The notes: generated by a model not told the origin, from the sequence alone. A stretch of 64,000 bases of DNA from Phenylobacterium sp. (GCF_022402485.1 NZ_JAKRSA010000025.1:82410-146409); one strand, 5' to 3'; shown: positions 49,549 through 58,529, numbered from the stretch's first letter. Numbers and translations are program-made.

Positions 49549-51024
49549 GTGAGCGCCATTTCTGAAGAGATTGAACTGAAATTTCTGTGCGAAGCCGCCG
49601 ACGTCGAGGCGCTGCTGGCCGCAGCGCCCCCCGGGGAAGACCGTTCTATCGCCCTGGCGGCGATCTATTTCGACACCCCTGAACGCCGCTTACGCGACCT
49701 GGGCGCGGGCCTGCGTATCCGCGAGGAACCCGAGGGTCGCCGCCAGACCCTGAAGACCGGCAGGGGCCTGCGCCGCCAGGAATACGAGATCGCGCTCGAA
49801 AGGGACGGGCTGGACGCCAGCCACGCCCCCTTGCGTGACCTGCTGGGCCGCGAGCATGTGGCGCGGCTGGAGCCCCTGTTTGCCGTCCACGTCCAGCGGC
49901 GCTTGCGCGCCGTGGCATGGGAAGGGGCCCAGATCGAACTGGCCCTGGACGAAGGCGAGATCATCGCCGGCGGCCGCCAGGCCAGCCTCTGCGAAGTCGA
50001 GCTTGAGCTGAAGTCCGGCGAGCCGGCCGCCTTGTTCGCCCTGGCCCGCAGGCTGTTTGAAGCCGCCCCCCTCTATCTGAGCTTTGAGTCCAAGGCCGAT
50101 CGCGGCTTTGCCCTCGTGGAGGGGGAAGATCCCGCCAGTAGCCACGCCCCGGTCAGGCTGAGCCGCGAGATGACCGCGGCAGCCGCCTTCCAGGCTATCT
50201 GCCGCGCCGCCCTGGCGCAGATCGCGGCCAAGGGCTTGATCCTGCGGCAGGGGGGCGACTCCCCTGAAGCCATCCACCAGCTCCGGGTGGCAATCCGCCG
50301 TCTGCGCAGCGCCATAAGCACCTTTGGCGTCCTGGTGGCCGGAGACCCCCTCGACGCCCTCAAAGGTGAGCTGAAATGGTTGGCCAGCGCCTGTGACGAG
50401 GCCCGGAACCTCGATGTGTTCCTTGAGGAAACCTATCGGCCCGCGGCCCTGGCGGGCGCGACGATCCACGGTCTCGCCGATCTGGGACAGGCTTTGGACG
50501 CCGCCCGGGGCAAGGCCCATGCCCGGGCGCGAGCGGCCGCGGCCTCCACCCGGTTTCGCGCCCTGCTGCTGGAGCTGCAGGCCTGGATCGAGACTGGCGA
50601 CTGGCTGGCCAGACTGGAGGCCGGCGGGGGTCCGGCGCGGGACTTTGCCGAAGGCGCGCTCAGCGGCCTGCGACGGAAGCTCGCCAAACAAGGCCGAGGC
50701 CTGATGTCGCTGTCTGATGCTCAGCGCCATCAGGTGCGCATCCAGGCCAAGAAGCTGCGCTACGCCGCCGAGGCCTTTGCCCCCCTTTTGGCCGACAAGG
50801 CCGCCCGGCGTCTCATCAAGAAGACCCGGGCCCTGCAGACCGCGCTGGGGGCTCTGAACGATGGGGCAACCGCCGAAGCCCTGCTGGCCAGCCTTGGCCT
50901 CGAGGGGCCAGCCCTCTACGCCGCCGGACATCTGGCCGGGGAGATCGCGGCAGGCCGTGAAACCCGGATGGCGGCGGCGGCCCGGGCCTGGAGCGCCTAT
51001 CGGGATGTGGACGATCCCTGGTAA
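49549..51024 (+). CDS. CYTH and CHAD domain-containing protein
   Basis: A 491-aa soluble protein. The N-terminal CYTH domain (triphosphate tunnel metalloenzyme) has the EIELKF signature and acid/base-rich strands to about residue 200. The C-terminal CHAD domain has IHQLRVAIRRLRSAI and a second histidine-basic helix (HQVRIQAKKLRYAAEAF). CHAD domains bind polyphosphate, and CYTH/CHAD fusions are thought to act on inorganic or organic triphosphates. Translation starts at GTG. It ends immediately before the ahcY operator. Confidence 0.93.
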   Translation: MSAISEEIELKFLCEAADVEALLAAAPPGEDRSIALAAIYFDTPERRLRDLGAGLRIREEPEGRRQTLKTGRGLRRQEYEIALERDGLDASHAPLRDLLGREHVARLEPLFAVHVQRRLRAVAWEGAQIELALDEGEIIAGGRQASLCEVELELKSGEPAALFALARRLFEAAPLYLSFESKADRGFALVEGEDPASSHAPVRLSREMTAAAAFQAICRAALAQIAAKGLILRQGGDSPEAIHQLRVAIRRLRSAISTFGVLVAGDPLDALKGELKWLASACDEARNLDVFLEETYRPAALAGATIHGLADLGQALDAARGKAHARARAAAASTRFRALLLELQAWIETGDWLARLEAGGGPARDFAEGALSGLRRKLAKQGRGLMSLSDAQRHQVRIQAKKLRYAAEAFAPLLADKAARRLIKKTRALQTALGALNDGATAEALLASLGLEGPALYAAGHLAGEIAAGRETRMAAAARAWSAYRDVDDPW

Positions 51025-51054
51025 GGAAGATATAAGGATATCTTTATACGTTCC
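51025..51054 (+). promoter_or_regulatory. 30-bp palindromic operator upstream of ahcY (SahR-type candidate)
   Basis: The core TATAAGGAT/ATCTTTATA (51031-51048) matches at 8 of 9 positions and is flanked by GGAA (51025-51028) and TTCC (51051-51054). It abuts the -35 of the putative ahcY promoter. From memory, ATAAAGATATCTTTAT-like palindromes in front of S-adenosylmethionine-cycle genes are bound by ArsR-family SahR-type repressors. That identity is inferred. Confidence 0.6.
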
Positions 51055-51083
51055 TTGCTCCGGACCGGCGTCCCGGCTATAGA
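51055..51083 (+). promoter_or_regulatory. Putative ahcY promoter
   Basis: TTGCTC (51055-51060) and GCTATAGA (51076-51083) are 15 bases apart and resemble the Caulobacter housekeeping consensus (TTGAC / GCTANAWC). The palindromic operator touches its upstream edge. This would give a 5' leader of about 60 bases for ahcY. Confidence 0.5.
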
Positions 51084-51148
51084 GCGCCAAAATCGCACCC
51101 TTGGTCGCGCATGCTCGCGCCGAGGACAGGACCGCAGGACCCACCGAC

Positions 51149-52540
51149 ATGACCGACTACATCGTCAAGGACATCAGCCTGGCTGACTTTGGCAGCAAGG
51201 AAATCGAGATCGCCGAGACCGAAATGCCCGGTCTGATGGCGACCCGCGAGGAATTTGGCCCGAGCCAGCCCCTGAAGGGTGCCCGCATCGCCGGCTCCCT
51301 GCACATGACGATCCAGACCGCCGTGCTGATCCAGACCCTGGAAGCCCTGGGCGCTGAAGTCCGCTGGGCGTCCTGCAACATCTTCTCCACCCAGGACCAC
51401 GCCGCTGCGGCCATCGCCGCGGCTGGCACGCCGGTGTTCGCCATCAAGGGCGAAACCCTGGTGGAGTACTGGGAATATGCCCACAAGATCTTCGAGTGGG
51501 CCGACGGCGGCTATCCGAACCTGATCCTCGACGATGGCGGCGACGCCACCCTGCTCACCGTGTTGGGCCCCAAGGCCGAGAAGGACCCCTCGGTCCTGAA
51601 CAATCCGGAGAACGAGGAGGAAGAAGCCCTCTATGCGGTGATGAAGCGCTACCTGAAGGAAAAGCCGGGCTTCTATTCGGCCATCCGGGCGGCCATCAAG
51701 GGCGTCTCCGAGGAGACCACCACGGGGGTCCATCGCCTCTATCAGATGGCTGAGCGGGGCGAGCTGCCCTACCCGGCCATCAATGTGAACGACAGCGTCA
51801 CCAAGTCGAAGTTCGACAACCTCTATGGCTGCCGTGAGAGCCTGGTGGACGCGATCCGCCGGGGCACCGACGTGATGCTGGCCGGCAAGGTCGCCGTGAT
51901 CATGGGCTATGGCGATGTGGGCAAGGGCTCAGCCGCCTCCCTGCGTAATGGCGGTGCCCGGGTCATGGTCACCGAGGTCGACCCGATCTGCGCCCTGCAG
52001 GCGGCGATGGAAGGCTATGAGGTCGTCACCATCGAGGACGTGGCCGACAAGGCCGACATCTTCGTCACCGCCACCGGCAACAAGGACGTTCTGACCGTCG
52101 ACCACATGCGGGCGATGAAGAACAACGCCATCGTCTGCAACATCGGCCACTTCGACTCCGAGATTCAGATCGCGGGCCTGCGCAACTTCAAGTGGGACAA
52201 GATCAAGGATCAGGTCCACCACGTGGAGTTCCCCGATGGCAAGAAGATCATTGTCCTGTCGGAAGGCCGACTGGTGAACCTCGGCAACGCCACGGGCCAT
52301 CCGAGCTTCGTCATGAGCGCCTCGTTCACCAACCAGACCCTGGCGCAGATCGAGCTCTGGACCAATGGCGGGCGCTACGAGACCAAGGTCTACACCCTGC
52401 CCAAGCACCTGGACGAGAAGGTCGCCATCCTTCACCTGGAGAAGCTCGGCGCCAAGCTGACCAAGCTCACCAAGGAACAGGCCGACTATATCGGCGTACC
52501 GGAAGCTGGCCCGTTCAAGCCCGATCACTACCGCTACTAG
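51149..52540 (+). CDS. ahcY: S-adenosylhomocysteine hydrolase
   Basis: A 463-aa NAD-dependent cytosolic enzyme that splits SAH into adenosine and homocysteine, relieving product inhibition of methyltransferases. Visible are the N-terminal [25 protein letters not shown], the [14 protein letters not shown] block, NAD-binding [19 protein letters not shown] and the C-terminal KPDHYRY terminus, all diagnostic. Length fits bacterial AhcY with the roughly 40-residue insertion. The ATG at 51149 is used; an upstream 16-codon extension lacks conservation. A terminator-like hairpin follows. Confidence 0.98.
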   Translation: MTDYIVKDISLADFGSKEIEIAETEMPGLMATREEFGPSQPLKGARIAGSLHMTIQTAVLIQTLEALGAEVRWASCNIFSTQDHAAAAIAAAGTPVFAIKGETLVEYWEYAHKIFEWADGGYPNLILDDGGDATLLTVLGPKAEKDPSVLNNPENEEEEALYAVMKRYLKEKPGFYSAIRAAIKGVSEETTTGVHRLYQMAERGELPYPAINVNDSVTKSKFDNLYGCRESLVDAIRRGTDVMLAGKVAVIMGYGDVGKGSAASLRNGGARVMVTEVDPICALQAAMEGYEVVTIEDVADKADIFVTATGNKDVLTVDHMRAMKNNAIVCNIGHFDSEIQIAGLRNFKWDKIKDQVHHVEFPDGKKIIVLSEGRLVNLGNATGHPSFVMSASFTNQTLAQIELWTNGGRYETKVYTLPKHLDEKVAILHLEKLGAKLTKLTKEQADYIGVPEAGPFKPDHYRY

Positions 52541-52545
52541 GGCCC

Positions 52546-52570
52546 ACGCCGGGCACTTGCCCGTCGTTTT
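52546..52570 (+). terminator. Terminator-like hairpin after ahcY
   Basis: ACG-C-CGGGC and GCCCG-T-CGT pair around ACTT with one mismatch, followed by TTT and an AT-rich stretch. It begins six bases after the ahcY stop. Confidence 0.55.
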
Positions 52571-52642
52571 GAGAGATTATTTTGCCACGCCGCGTCGAGG
52601 CCCCTTGCGGGTCTTGGCGCGGCGCTTCTCTATGCGGCCCTC

Positions 52643-53488
52643 ATGACGCTTGCCCTGATCATCTCCAGCCATGTGGCCGCCAGCCGCGTCGGCGGCTCCG
52701 CCCAGGCCCTGGCGCTGGTCCCGTTCAAGGTGGACGCCATGGTCGTGCCCACCGTGCTCTATGGGCGCCATCCCGGCTGGGGGCCGCCCGGCGGAGCTGC
52801 GGTTCCGGTGGAAGCCATCGACGGCATGCTCGATGGCATCGAGGCCAACGGCTATTTCGCCCAGGTCGATCTCCTGATCACCGGCTATTTCGCCAGTGCC
52901 CCGCAGGTGCGCGCCGCCGCCCGGGCCATTGACGCCGTCCGCGCCGCCCCCCGGGAGGCTGGCGCCCGCAAGGCCTTCGTCATCGTAGATCCGACCCTCG
53001 GCGACCACGGCAAGGGTCTCTATGTGCCCCTTGATGTGGCCGAAGCCGTCACCGCAGACCTCGTGCCCCGGGCTGACCTGGTGGCCTGCAACACCTGGGA
53101 GCTGCAGCGGCTGACCGGGGCCGAAACCCGCAGTCCGGCCCAGGCCCTGTCGGCGGCCCGCCTTCTCGACAAGCCCGCCCTGATCTCCTCCGTGGTGCGG
53201 GAGAGCGAGGTCGGGGTGATCTATGCCGACCGTCGGGAGGCCTGGCTGGCCGCCCATCCCCGCACGGCCGATGCGCCCCAGGGCACCGGCGACCTGCTCA
53301 CCGCCCTCTATGGCGCCGCCGTCCTCGACAGCCTGGCGCCGGCCTACGCCCTGCCCCGGGCCGTGGGCGGGGTCGCCGAGACCGTGTCTGCCGCCCAGAT
53401 GTGGAAGGCCCCCGAACTGCCCCTGGTGGCCATGGCCCAGCGGCTGAAGGCCATCTCCCCCCATGTGCGCATGGAGCGGCTCAAATGA
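52643..53488 (+). CDS. pdxY: Pyridoxal kinase (PdxY-like)
   Basis: A 281-aa ribokinase-fold enzyme that phosphorylates pyridoxal to PLP. Family markers are the N-terminal IISSHVAASRVGGSAQALAL, VDPTLGDHGKGLYV, NTWELQRLTG and the anion-hole/base motif APQGTGDLLTALY. It differs from E. coli PdxY in detail, so PdxK-like specificity remains possible. Its stop overlaps the start of the serine hydrolase gene (ATGA). Confidence 0.88.
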   Translation: MTLALIISSHVAASRVGGSAQALALVPFKVDAMVVPTVLYGRHPGWGPPGGAAVPVEAIDGMLDGIEANGYFAQVDLLITGYFASAPQVRAAARAIDAVRAAPREAGARKAFVIVDPTLGDHGKGLYVPLDVAEAVTADLVPRADLVACNTWELQRLTGAETRSPAQALSAARLLDKPALISSVVRESEVGVIYADRREAWLAAHPRTADAPQGTGDLLTALYGAAVLDSLAPAYALPRAVGGVAETVSAAQMWKAPELPLVAMAQRLKAISPHVRMERLK

Positions 53489-54609
53489 GCCTGATCCAGG
53501 GCCAGAGCGCCCCGGGCTTTGAGGCGGTGACCGCCGCCTTTGCGGATAACTTTTCTGAAGGCCACGAGCTCGGCGCCCAGTTCGCCCTGGTCCGGGACGG
53601 CGAGGTGATCGTCGACCTCTGGGCCGGACACGCCGACCGGGCCCGCACCATCCCCTATGGCCCAGACACGTTGACCCCGCTGTTTTCCACCACCAAGGCC
53701 GTGGCCGCCCTGATGGTGGCCAGGCTCGTGGACCAGGGCAGGCTCGCCTATGACCAGCCCGTGGCCGAGGTCTGGCCAGACTTCGCCCAGGCCGGTAAGG
53801 GCGCGGTCACTGTCGCCCAGGCCCTGTCCCATCAAGCCGGGCTCTCGGGCTTTGTGGAGGCCATGGATCCGGCCCTCTGGTTCGACTGGGACGCCATCTG
53901 CGCCAAGCTTGCGGCCATGGCGCCTCTGTGGCCGCCAGGCACCGCCAGCGGCTATCACCCGGTGACCTATGGCTACCTGGCCGGAGAGATCTTCCGCCGG
54001 GTGGATGGCCGGACCCTGGGCACGGCCCTGCGGGAAGACCTGGCCCAGCCCCTGGACCTGGATATCTGGATCGGCCTGCCCGAGGCCGAACACGGCCGCT
54101 GCGCCGACCTGCAGCGGCCCCCGGCCCTGCCGGACTTTGGCGAGATCAATGTCCCCACCAAGGCCGCCTTCCTCGAGCCCTGGTCCTCGCCGGGCGGGCG
54201 CGGCCAAGCCGAATGGCGCCGGGCGGAAATCCCCTCCGCCAATGGTCACGCCACCGCCCTGTCCCTGGCCAGGCTCATGGGCGCCCTGGCCGGCGACGGC
54301 CGCCTGGACGGTCAGAGGATCCTGTCGCCGGGCCAGATCGCCGAGATGGCTCAGGAGCAGATCCGCGGCCCCGACCTCGTCCTGCCTCTGGAGATGAGCT
54401 GGGGGGCCGGGGTCATGCGCAATGGCCCGCTGAAGCCCTGGGGTCCCGGGGAGGCCACCTTCGGCCATTCCGGCTGGGGGGGCTCCTGCGTCTTTGCCGA
54501 CCCGGAAACGGGGCTGGCCGGCGCCTATGTGATGAACAAGCAGTCGGCCTATCTGCTGGGCGATCCCCGCCCCCGTCGGCTGATCGAGGCGGCCTACGGC
54601 GGTCTCTGA
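53485..54609 (+). CDS. Serine hydrolase of the beta-lactamase/EstB family
   Basis: A 374-aa class C beta-lactamase-fold hydrolase. The nucleophile motif is FSTTKAVAAL (Ser-X-X-Lys, near residue 70), the Tyr motif is TYGYLAGE, and the third motif is FGHSGWGG, typical of EstB-type esterases rather than true beta-lactamases (which have KTG). There is no signal peptide, so it is probably cytosolic. The ATG overlaps the pdxY stop by four bases. The substrate is unknown. Confidence 0.88.
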   Translation: MSLIQGQSAPGFEAVTAAFADNFSEGHELGAQFALVRDGEVIVDLWAGHADRARTIPYGPDTLTPLFSTTKAVAALMVARLVDQGRLAYDQPVAEVWPDFAQAGKGAVTVAQALSHQAGLSGFVEAMDPALWFDWDAICAKLAAMAPLWPPGTASGYHPVTYGYLAGEIFRRVDGRTLGTALREDLAQPLDLDIWIGLPEAEHGRCADLQRPPALPDFGEINVPTKAAFLEPWSSPGGRGQAEWRRAEIPSANGHATALSLARLMGALAGDGRLDGQRILSPGQIAEMAQEQIRGPDLVLPLEMSWGAGVMRNGPLKPWGPGEATFGHSGWGGSCVFADPETGLAGAYVMNKQSAYLLGDPRPRRLIEAAYGGL

Positions 54610-54628
54610 AAGCGCGTTGCGACAAGCG

Positions 54629-55804
54629 CTAGGATAGGCGGTCGCGGAACGCGGTGTAGTCGAACTCGCGCACCATCCTCAGGGCGTCCGTCTCGCTGTT
54701 CCACAGGGCGATGGCCGGCAGGGGCACCCCGTTGAAGGTGTTGGTCTTGACCATGGAATAGTGCGCCTGGTCGAGGAAGGCGATGCGGGTCCCGGGCGCA
54801 GGTCTCTCCGCAAACCGGTAGTCGCCGATGATGTCGCCAGCCAGGCAGGAGGGGCCCCCCAGGCGCAGGATCACGCCGTCCTTCGCCTCGTTCAGCAGGG
54901 CCGGGCGATAGGGCGCCTCGATCACATCGGGCATGTGGCAGGTGGCCGAGAGATCGGTGATGCCGATGGCCATGCCGTTGTCGAAGGTGTCCAGCACCTC
55001 CCCCACCAGGATGCCGGCGTCCAGCGCGATGGCCTCGCCGGGCTCCAGGAACAGGCCGATGTCAAACCGCGCCCGCACGTCCCGCAGGAAAGCCACCAGG
55101 GCCTCGCGGTCATAGTCGGCCCGGGTGATGTGGTGGCCGCCCCCTAGGTTCACCCACTTGATCTGGCGGCCCAGCACGCCCGCAATCTGCGGCTCCAGGG
55201 CGGCCCAGATGCGGCTGAGCGGCTCAAAGCCCTGTTCGCACAGGGCATGGATGTGCAGTCCATCGACGCCAGCCAGGCTTTCAGCGGTCAGCTGCGACAC
55301 CGGAAAGCCCAGGCGCGAGCCCAGCTGGCAGGGATCATACTTGGCGACCTCGGCCTCGCTGTGCTCGGGGTTCAGCCGCAGACCGATCTGGAAGGTTTCG
55401 CCTGCCGCCCGCGCCGCCGCGATCAGATCTGAAAACCGGGCGATCTGGTCCGGCGAATTGAAGATCACCGTGTCCGACAGCCGCAAGATTTCCGGCAGGT
55501 CCGCCGCCTTATAGGCTGGCGAATAGGTGGTCAGCTCGCCGCTATAGAACTCCCGGGCCAGCCGCGCCTCCCAGAGGCCCGAGGCGCAGACCCCGTCCAG
55601 ATGCTGGCCCACAAGGTCCGCCAGGGACCACATGGAAAAGGCCTTCAGCGCCAGCAGCACCTGAGCGCCCCCCCGGTGACCCACATCGGCGAGCACGGCC
55701 AGATTGCGCGCAATCGCCGCCTCATCCACCACGAAACAGGGGGAGGGAACCCGGGTCAGATCAAATCGGGAAAACGCGCCGGCCCCGCCGGCCTTGGTCT
55801 CCAT
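54629..55804 (-). CDS. nspC: Carboxynorspermidine/carboxyspermidine decarboxylase
   Basis: A 391-aa PLP-dependent fold-III decarboxylase that makes (nor)spermidine from its carboxy derivative, an alternative to the SAM-dependent route. The PLP lysine is in LLALKAFSMWSL, and GGGHHITRADYD and EPGEAIALDAGILVGEV bind the phosphate and active site. Length and motifs fit NspC. The ATG at 55802-55804 lies four bases after the stop of the dehydrogenase gene, so they form an operon. Confidence 0.93.
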   Translation of the reverse strand: METKAGGAGAFSRFDLTRVPSPCFVVDEAAIARNLAVLADVGHRGGAQVLLALKAFSMWSLADLVGQHLDGVCASGLWEARLAREFYSGELTTYSPAYKAADLPEILRLSDTVIFNSPDQIARFSDLIAAARAAGETFQIGLRLNPEHSEAEVAKYDPCQLGSRLGFPVSQLTAESLAGVDGLHIHALCEQGFEPLSRIWAALEPQIAGVLGRQIKWVNLGGGHHITRADYDREALVAFLRDVRARFDIGLFLEPGEAIALDAGILVGEVLDTFDNGMAIGITDLSATCHMPDVIEAPYRPALLNEAKDGVILRLGGPSCLAGDIIGDYRFAERPAPGTRIAFLDQAHYSMVKTNTFNGVPLPAIALWNSETDALRMVREFDYTAFRDRLS

Positions 55805-55808
55805 GCCC

Positions 55809-57014
55809 CTAGAAGTCCAGGGGCGCGGGCAGCTCGCGCATCTTCCAGGGCAGGCCGTGGACATTGAGCATGTCCATGAACGGATCGGGGTCCATCTGCT
55901 CCATGTTGAAGACGCCGGCCCCGGAATAGACGCCTTGCACCATCAGGGCCGCCCCGATCATGGCCGGCACGCCGGTGGTGTAGCTCACCGCCTGGCTGCC
56001 GGTTTCGGCATAGGCCTCTTCATGGTCGCAGACATTGTTGATGTAGACGGTCTTTTGCGCCCCATCCTTCAGACCCGTGGCGATGGTGCCGATATTGGTC
56101 TTGCCCTTGGTGCGGGGACCCAGCGACGCCGGCTCGGGCAGCAGCGCCTTCAAAAACTGCAGGGGGATGATCTCCCGGCCCTCGAACATCACCGGATCGA
56201 TCCGTAGCATGCCCACATTGCCCAGCACGTCGAGGTGCTTGAGATAGGCGTCGCCAAAGGTCATCCAGAACCGGATGCGTTTGATTTCCGGATAGAATTT
56301 GGCCAGGGACTCCAGTTCCTCATGGTACATGAGGTACATGTTCTTCGGCCCCACCTGGTCGAAATCGAACACCTGTTTCTTCGCCAGCGCCGGACCCTCA
56401 ACCCACTGACCGTTTTCCCAGTGCCGCGACGGGGCGGTCACTTCCCGCAGATTGATCTCGGGATTGAAGTTGGTGGCAAACGGGTGGCCATGGTCGCCGC
56501 CATTGCAGTCGAGGATGTCCAGGGTCTCGATGGAATCCAGCAGGTGCTTAGCGGTGTAGGTGGTGAACACCGAGGTCACGCCCGGATCAAAGCCGCAGCC
56601 CAGCAGGGCCATGAGGCCAGCCTCTTTGAAGCGGTCCTGATAGGCCCACTGCCAGCTGTATTCGAACTTGGCCTGGTCCCGGGGCTCGTAATTGGCGGTG
56701 TCGAGATAGTGCACGCCGGCCGCCAGACAGGCCTCCATGATCGCCAGGTCCTGGTAGGGCAGGGCCAGGTTCACCACGAGCACAGGCTTGACCGCGCCAA
56801 TCAACGCCGTGGTGGCGGCGATGTCGTCGGCGTCCAGGGCGGCGGTCTCCACCACCACGCCGGTGCGGGCTTTCACTGAGGCCGCGATGGCGTCGCACTT
56901 GGAGCGCGTGCGGCTGGCGAGCGTAATGTGGCTGAAGATCTCCCGCGACATGGCCATCTTGTGGACCGCCACCGAGCCCACGCCGCCCGCGCCAATCACC
57001 AGAACTCTGCTCAT
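55809..57014 (-). CDS. Carboxynorspermidine/carboxyspermidine dehydrogenase (saccharopine dehydrogenase family)
   Basis: A 401-aa NADPH-dependent enzyme that condenses aspartate semialdehyde with a diamine, providing the substrate for NspC. The Rossmann motif VLVIGAGGVGSVAVHKMA is at the N-terminus, and LDTANYEPRDQAKFEYSWQW and GCGFDPGVTSVF are family hallmarks. With NspC it forms the complete two-step alternative spermidine pathway. It is the first gene of the pair. Confidence 0.93.
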   Translation of the reverse strand: MSRVLVIGAGGVGSVAVHKMAMSREIFSHITLASRTRSKCDAIAASVKARTGVVVETAALDADDIAATTALIGAVKPVLVVNLALPYQDLAIMEACLAAGVHYLDTANYEPRDQAKFEYSWQWAYQDRFKEAGLMALLGCGFDPGVTSVFTTYTAKHLLDSIETLDILDCNGGDHGHPFATNFNPEINLREVTAPSRHWENGQWVEGPALAKKQVFDFDQVGPKNMYLMYHEELESLAKFYPEIKRIRFWMTFGDAYLKHLDVLGNVGMLRIDPVMFEGREIIPLQFLKALLPEPASLGPRTKGKTNIGTIATGLKDGAQKTVYINNVCDHEEAYAETGSQAVSYTTGVPAMIGAALMVQGVYSGAGVFNMEQMDPDPFMDMLNVHGLPWKMRELPAPLDF

Positions 57015-57158
57015 CTCGCGCCCTTCCCTGCCCCTTGCGGCAAATCACAGTCCCAAAACGCCCGACTTGCGGGGAAGGGGCCATATCACGGGACGCCGCC
57101 AGGGGCCAATCAGCGCCGCTGTCTGCCGATGAACCTTAGGTGACAGACCGCCCGCCCC

Positions 57159-57249
57159 CGCCGCAGGCGCCCTAAGTCCGAACCCCAAAGGGTACAAAGC
57201 CCACCAAGAGAGACCCGGCGTCTTTGTGCCCTTCGTGCTCTTTGTGGTT
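57159..57249. repeat. 91-bp repeat, copy 1
   Basis: Begins CGCCGCAGGCGCCCTAAGTCCG and continues as a 69-base element from AACC (57181) to GGTT (57249). The element is an imperfect palindrome built of CACAAAG/CACGAAG-like units. It aligns without gaps to copy 2 at roughly three-quarters identity by eye. Such CAC(A/G)AAGG-type repeats are dispersed in many bacterial genomes. Confidence 0.75.
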
Positions 57250-57293
57250 GGTCCTTCCTCCCGCCGCCCACCCCTTGCCCCGCGCCAGAGCCC

Positions 57294-58013
57294 ATGCATC
57301 CTGCCCCCATCATGCTGCAGCCTTTGGACGAGAACATCTGGACGGCGGCGGGGCCGCAGGTGCGCGTCCTGGGGTTTGCCTATCCCACCGCCCTGGTAGT
57401 GATCCGGCTGAAGGACGGGGACCTGTTCATCTGGTCGCCCACGGCCCTGACCCCAGACCTCAAGGCTTCCGTCGACGCCCTGGGGCCGGTGCGCCACCTC
57501 GTCTCCCCCACCGCCCTGCACAACCTGTTTCTCGCCGAGTGGCAGGCCGCATATCCGGACGCCCGGCTCTACGCCCCGCCGGGCCTGCGCCAGCGCCGCC
57601 CCGACCTCGCCTTTGACGCAGACCTGCAGGACGGCACCGCACAGGATGGGGGCCACCCCTGGGCGGGCGAGATCGATCAGGTCCACATGGCGGGCAACCA
57701 GATCGCCACCGAGGTGGTGGTCTTCCACCGGGCCAGCCGCACCGTCCTCATCGCCGACCTGATCCAGCAGCTCGACCCCGCCAGCCTCAGGGGTTGGCGC
57801 GCGCTCATCGCCCGCCTGGACCTGATGACCGGGGACGCGCCCCAGACCCCGCGCAAATTCCGCCTGGCCTTCACCGACCGCAAGGCCGCCCGCGCAGCGC
57901 TGGCCCGCATTGAGGCCTGGCCCGCCCGCCGCGTGCTGATGGCCCACGCCCCGCCCGTGCTGGAAGACGGCCAAGCCTTCCTCACCCGCACCTTCGCCTG
58001 GCTGCGGGGCTGA
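57294..58013 (+). CDS. DUF4336 domain-containing protein
   Basis: A 239-aa soluble protein of the DUF4336 family, predicted to have a metallo-beta-lactamase-like fold, with no assigned function. Conserved blocks are LDENIWTAAGPQVRVLGF at the N-terminus, RLKDGDLFIWSPTALT, HLVSPTALHNLFLAEWQAAYP and a later VVVFHRASRTVLIADLIQ. ATG at 57294 is used; ATG at 57312 is an alternative. The gene is bracketed by the two 91-bp repeats and lies beside a gene fragment, so the locus has probably been rearranged. Confidence 0.82.
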   Translation: MHPAPIMLQPLDENIWTAAGPQVRVLGFAYPTALVVIRLKDGDLFIWSPTALTPDLKASVDALGPVRHLVSPTALHNLFLAEWQAAYPDARLYAPPGLRQRRPDLAFDADLQDGTAQDGGHPWAGEIDQVHMAGNQIATEVVVFHRASRTVLIADLIQQLDPASLRGWRALIARLDLMTGDAPQTPRKFRLAFTDRKAARAALARIEAWPARRVLMAHAPPVLEDGQAFLTRTFAWLRG

Positions 58014-58026
58014 GGGGGCGGACGCC

Positions 58027-58117
58027 CGCCGCAGGTGCCCCAAATCCGAACCACAAAGCCCCCGAAGCCCACAAAGACGGACACGGCCCCTTCGTGCCCT
58101 TTGTGTCCTTCGTGGTT
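58027..58117. repeat. 91-bp repeat, copy 2
   Basis: Begins CGCCGCAGGTGCCCCAAATCCG and continues as a 69-base element from AACC (58049) to GGTT (58117) in the same orientation as copy 1. The left half (CACAAAG, CGAAG, CACAAAG) and right half (CTTCGTG, CTTTGTG, CTTCGTG) can fold on each other. Its right end runs directly into the truncated PEP-mutase-like sequence. Confidence 0.75.
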
Positions 58118-58129
58118 GACCTCCTACCG

Positions 58130-58426
58130 CACCGTCCAGGACACGCCGGTGCCAGCGGAGTCTTCGTCCCCGGCCCAGCGGACGAAGCGGTGATCGGCAC
58201 CCTGGCCGAGAGCGTCAAGGCGCCCCTCAACATCATGCTGCGCCCAACCACACCCCCGGCCGAGCGCCTCAAAGCCCTGGGCGTGCGCCGCCTCTCCTCA
58301 GCCACCGCCCCCTTCCGTGCCGCTTATGGCGCGTTGGTGGAGGCCCTGCCGGGCTATCTGGAGATGGGGACGTTCGGGTCGTTCGCCGGCGGGGTGCCGG
58401 ATTTGAATGCTGCGTTTGGGGGATAA
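58130..58426 (+). pseudogene. C-terminal fragment of an isocitrate lyase/PEP mutase-family gene
   Basis: The open frame encodes about 95 recognisable residues: HAGASGVFVPGPADEAVIGTL, VKAPLNIMLRP, LKALGVRRLSSATAPFRAAYGAL and a final AGGVPDLNAAFGG. These match the last third of PEP mutase / isocitrate lyase-like proteins (normally about 250-280 aa). The catalytic N-terminal two-thirds are missing. The frame continues upstream only into the 91-bp repeat, which replaces the lost part, so the gene is broken and presumably inactive. Confidence 0.75.
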
Positions 58427-58500
58427 GGGTGCCCCAAGCTCACCGGTCTTGCCGGCCGGGGCCATACGGCTGGACGAAAAACGGGAAGGCTGCAGAACGC

Positions 58501-58529
58501 AAAAACGCCGCCCGGCAAGGGGCGGCGTT
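58501..58529 (-). terminator. Intrinsic terminator of the HEPN cassette
   Basis: On the minus strand AACGCCGCCC and GGGCGGCGTT form a 10-bp stem around a 6-base loop, followed by five T residues. It lies about 140 bases past the stop of the HEPN-motif gene and probably ends that transcript. Confidence 0.8.

Noticed and set aside
51084..51148. SAH or SAM riboswitch in the ahcY leader
   Set aside because: The leader after the putative start is only about 60 bases and shows no stem arrangement or conserved core that I can match. The palindromic operator explains regulation better.
52577..52642. Basic C-terminal-like peptide on the minus strand before pdxY (RIEKRRAKTRKGPRRG)
   Set aside because: It is the tail of a long antisense shadow frame over pdxY with no start or ribosome site of its own.
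57159..58117. CRISPR array or insertion sequence
   Set aside because: Only two repeat copies, separated by a 0.8-kb gene, with no spacers of uniform length and no transposase or terminal inverted repeats.
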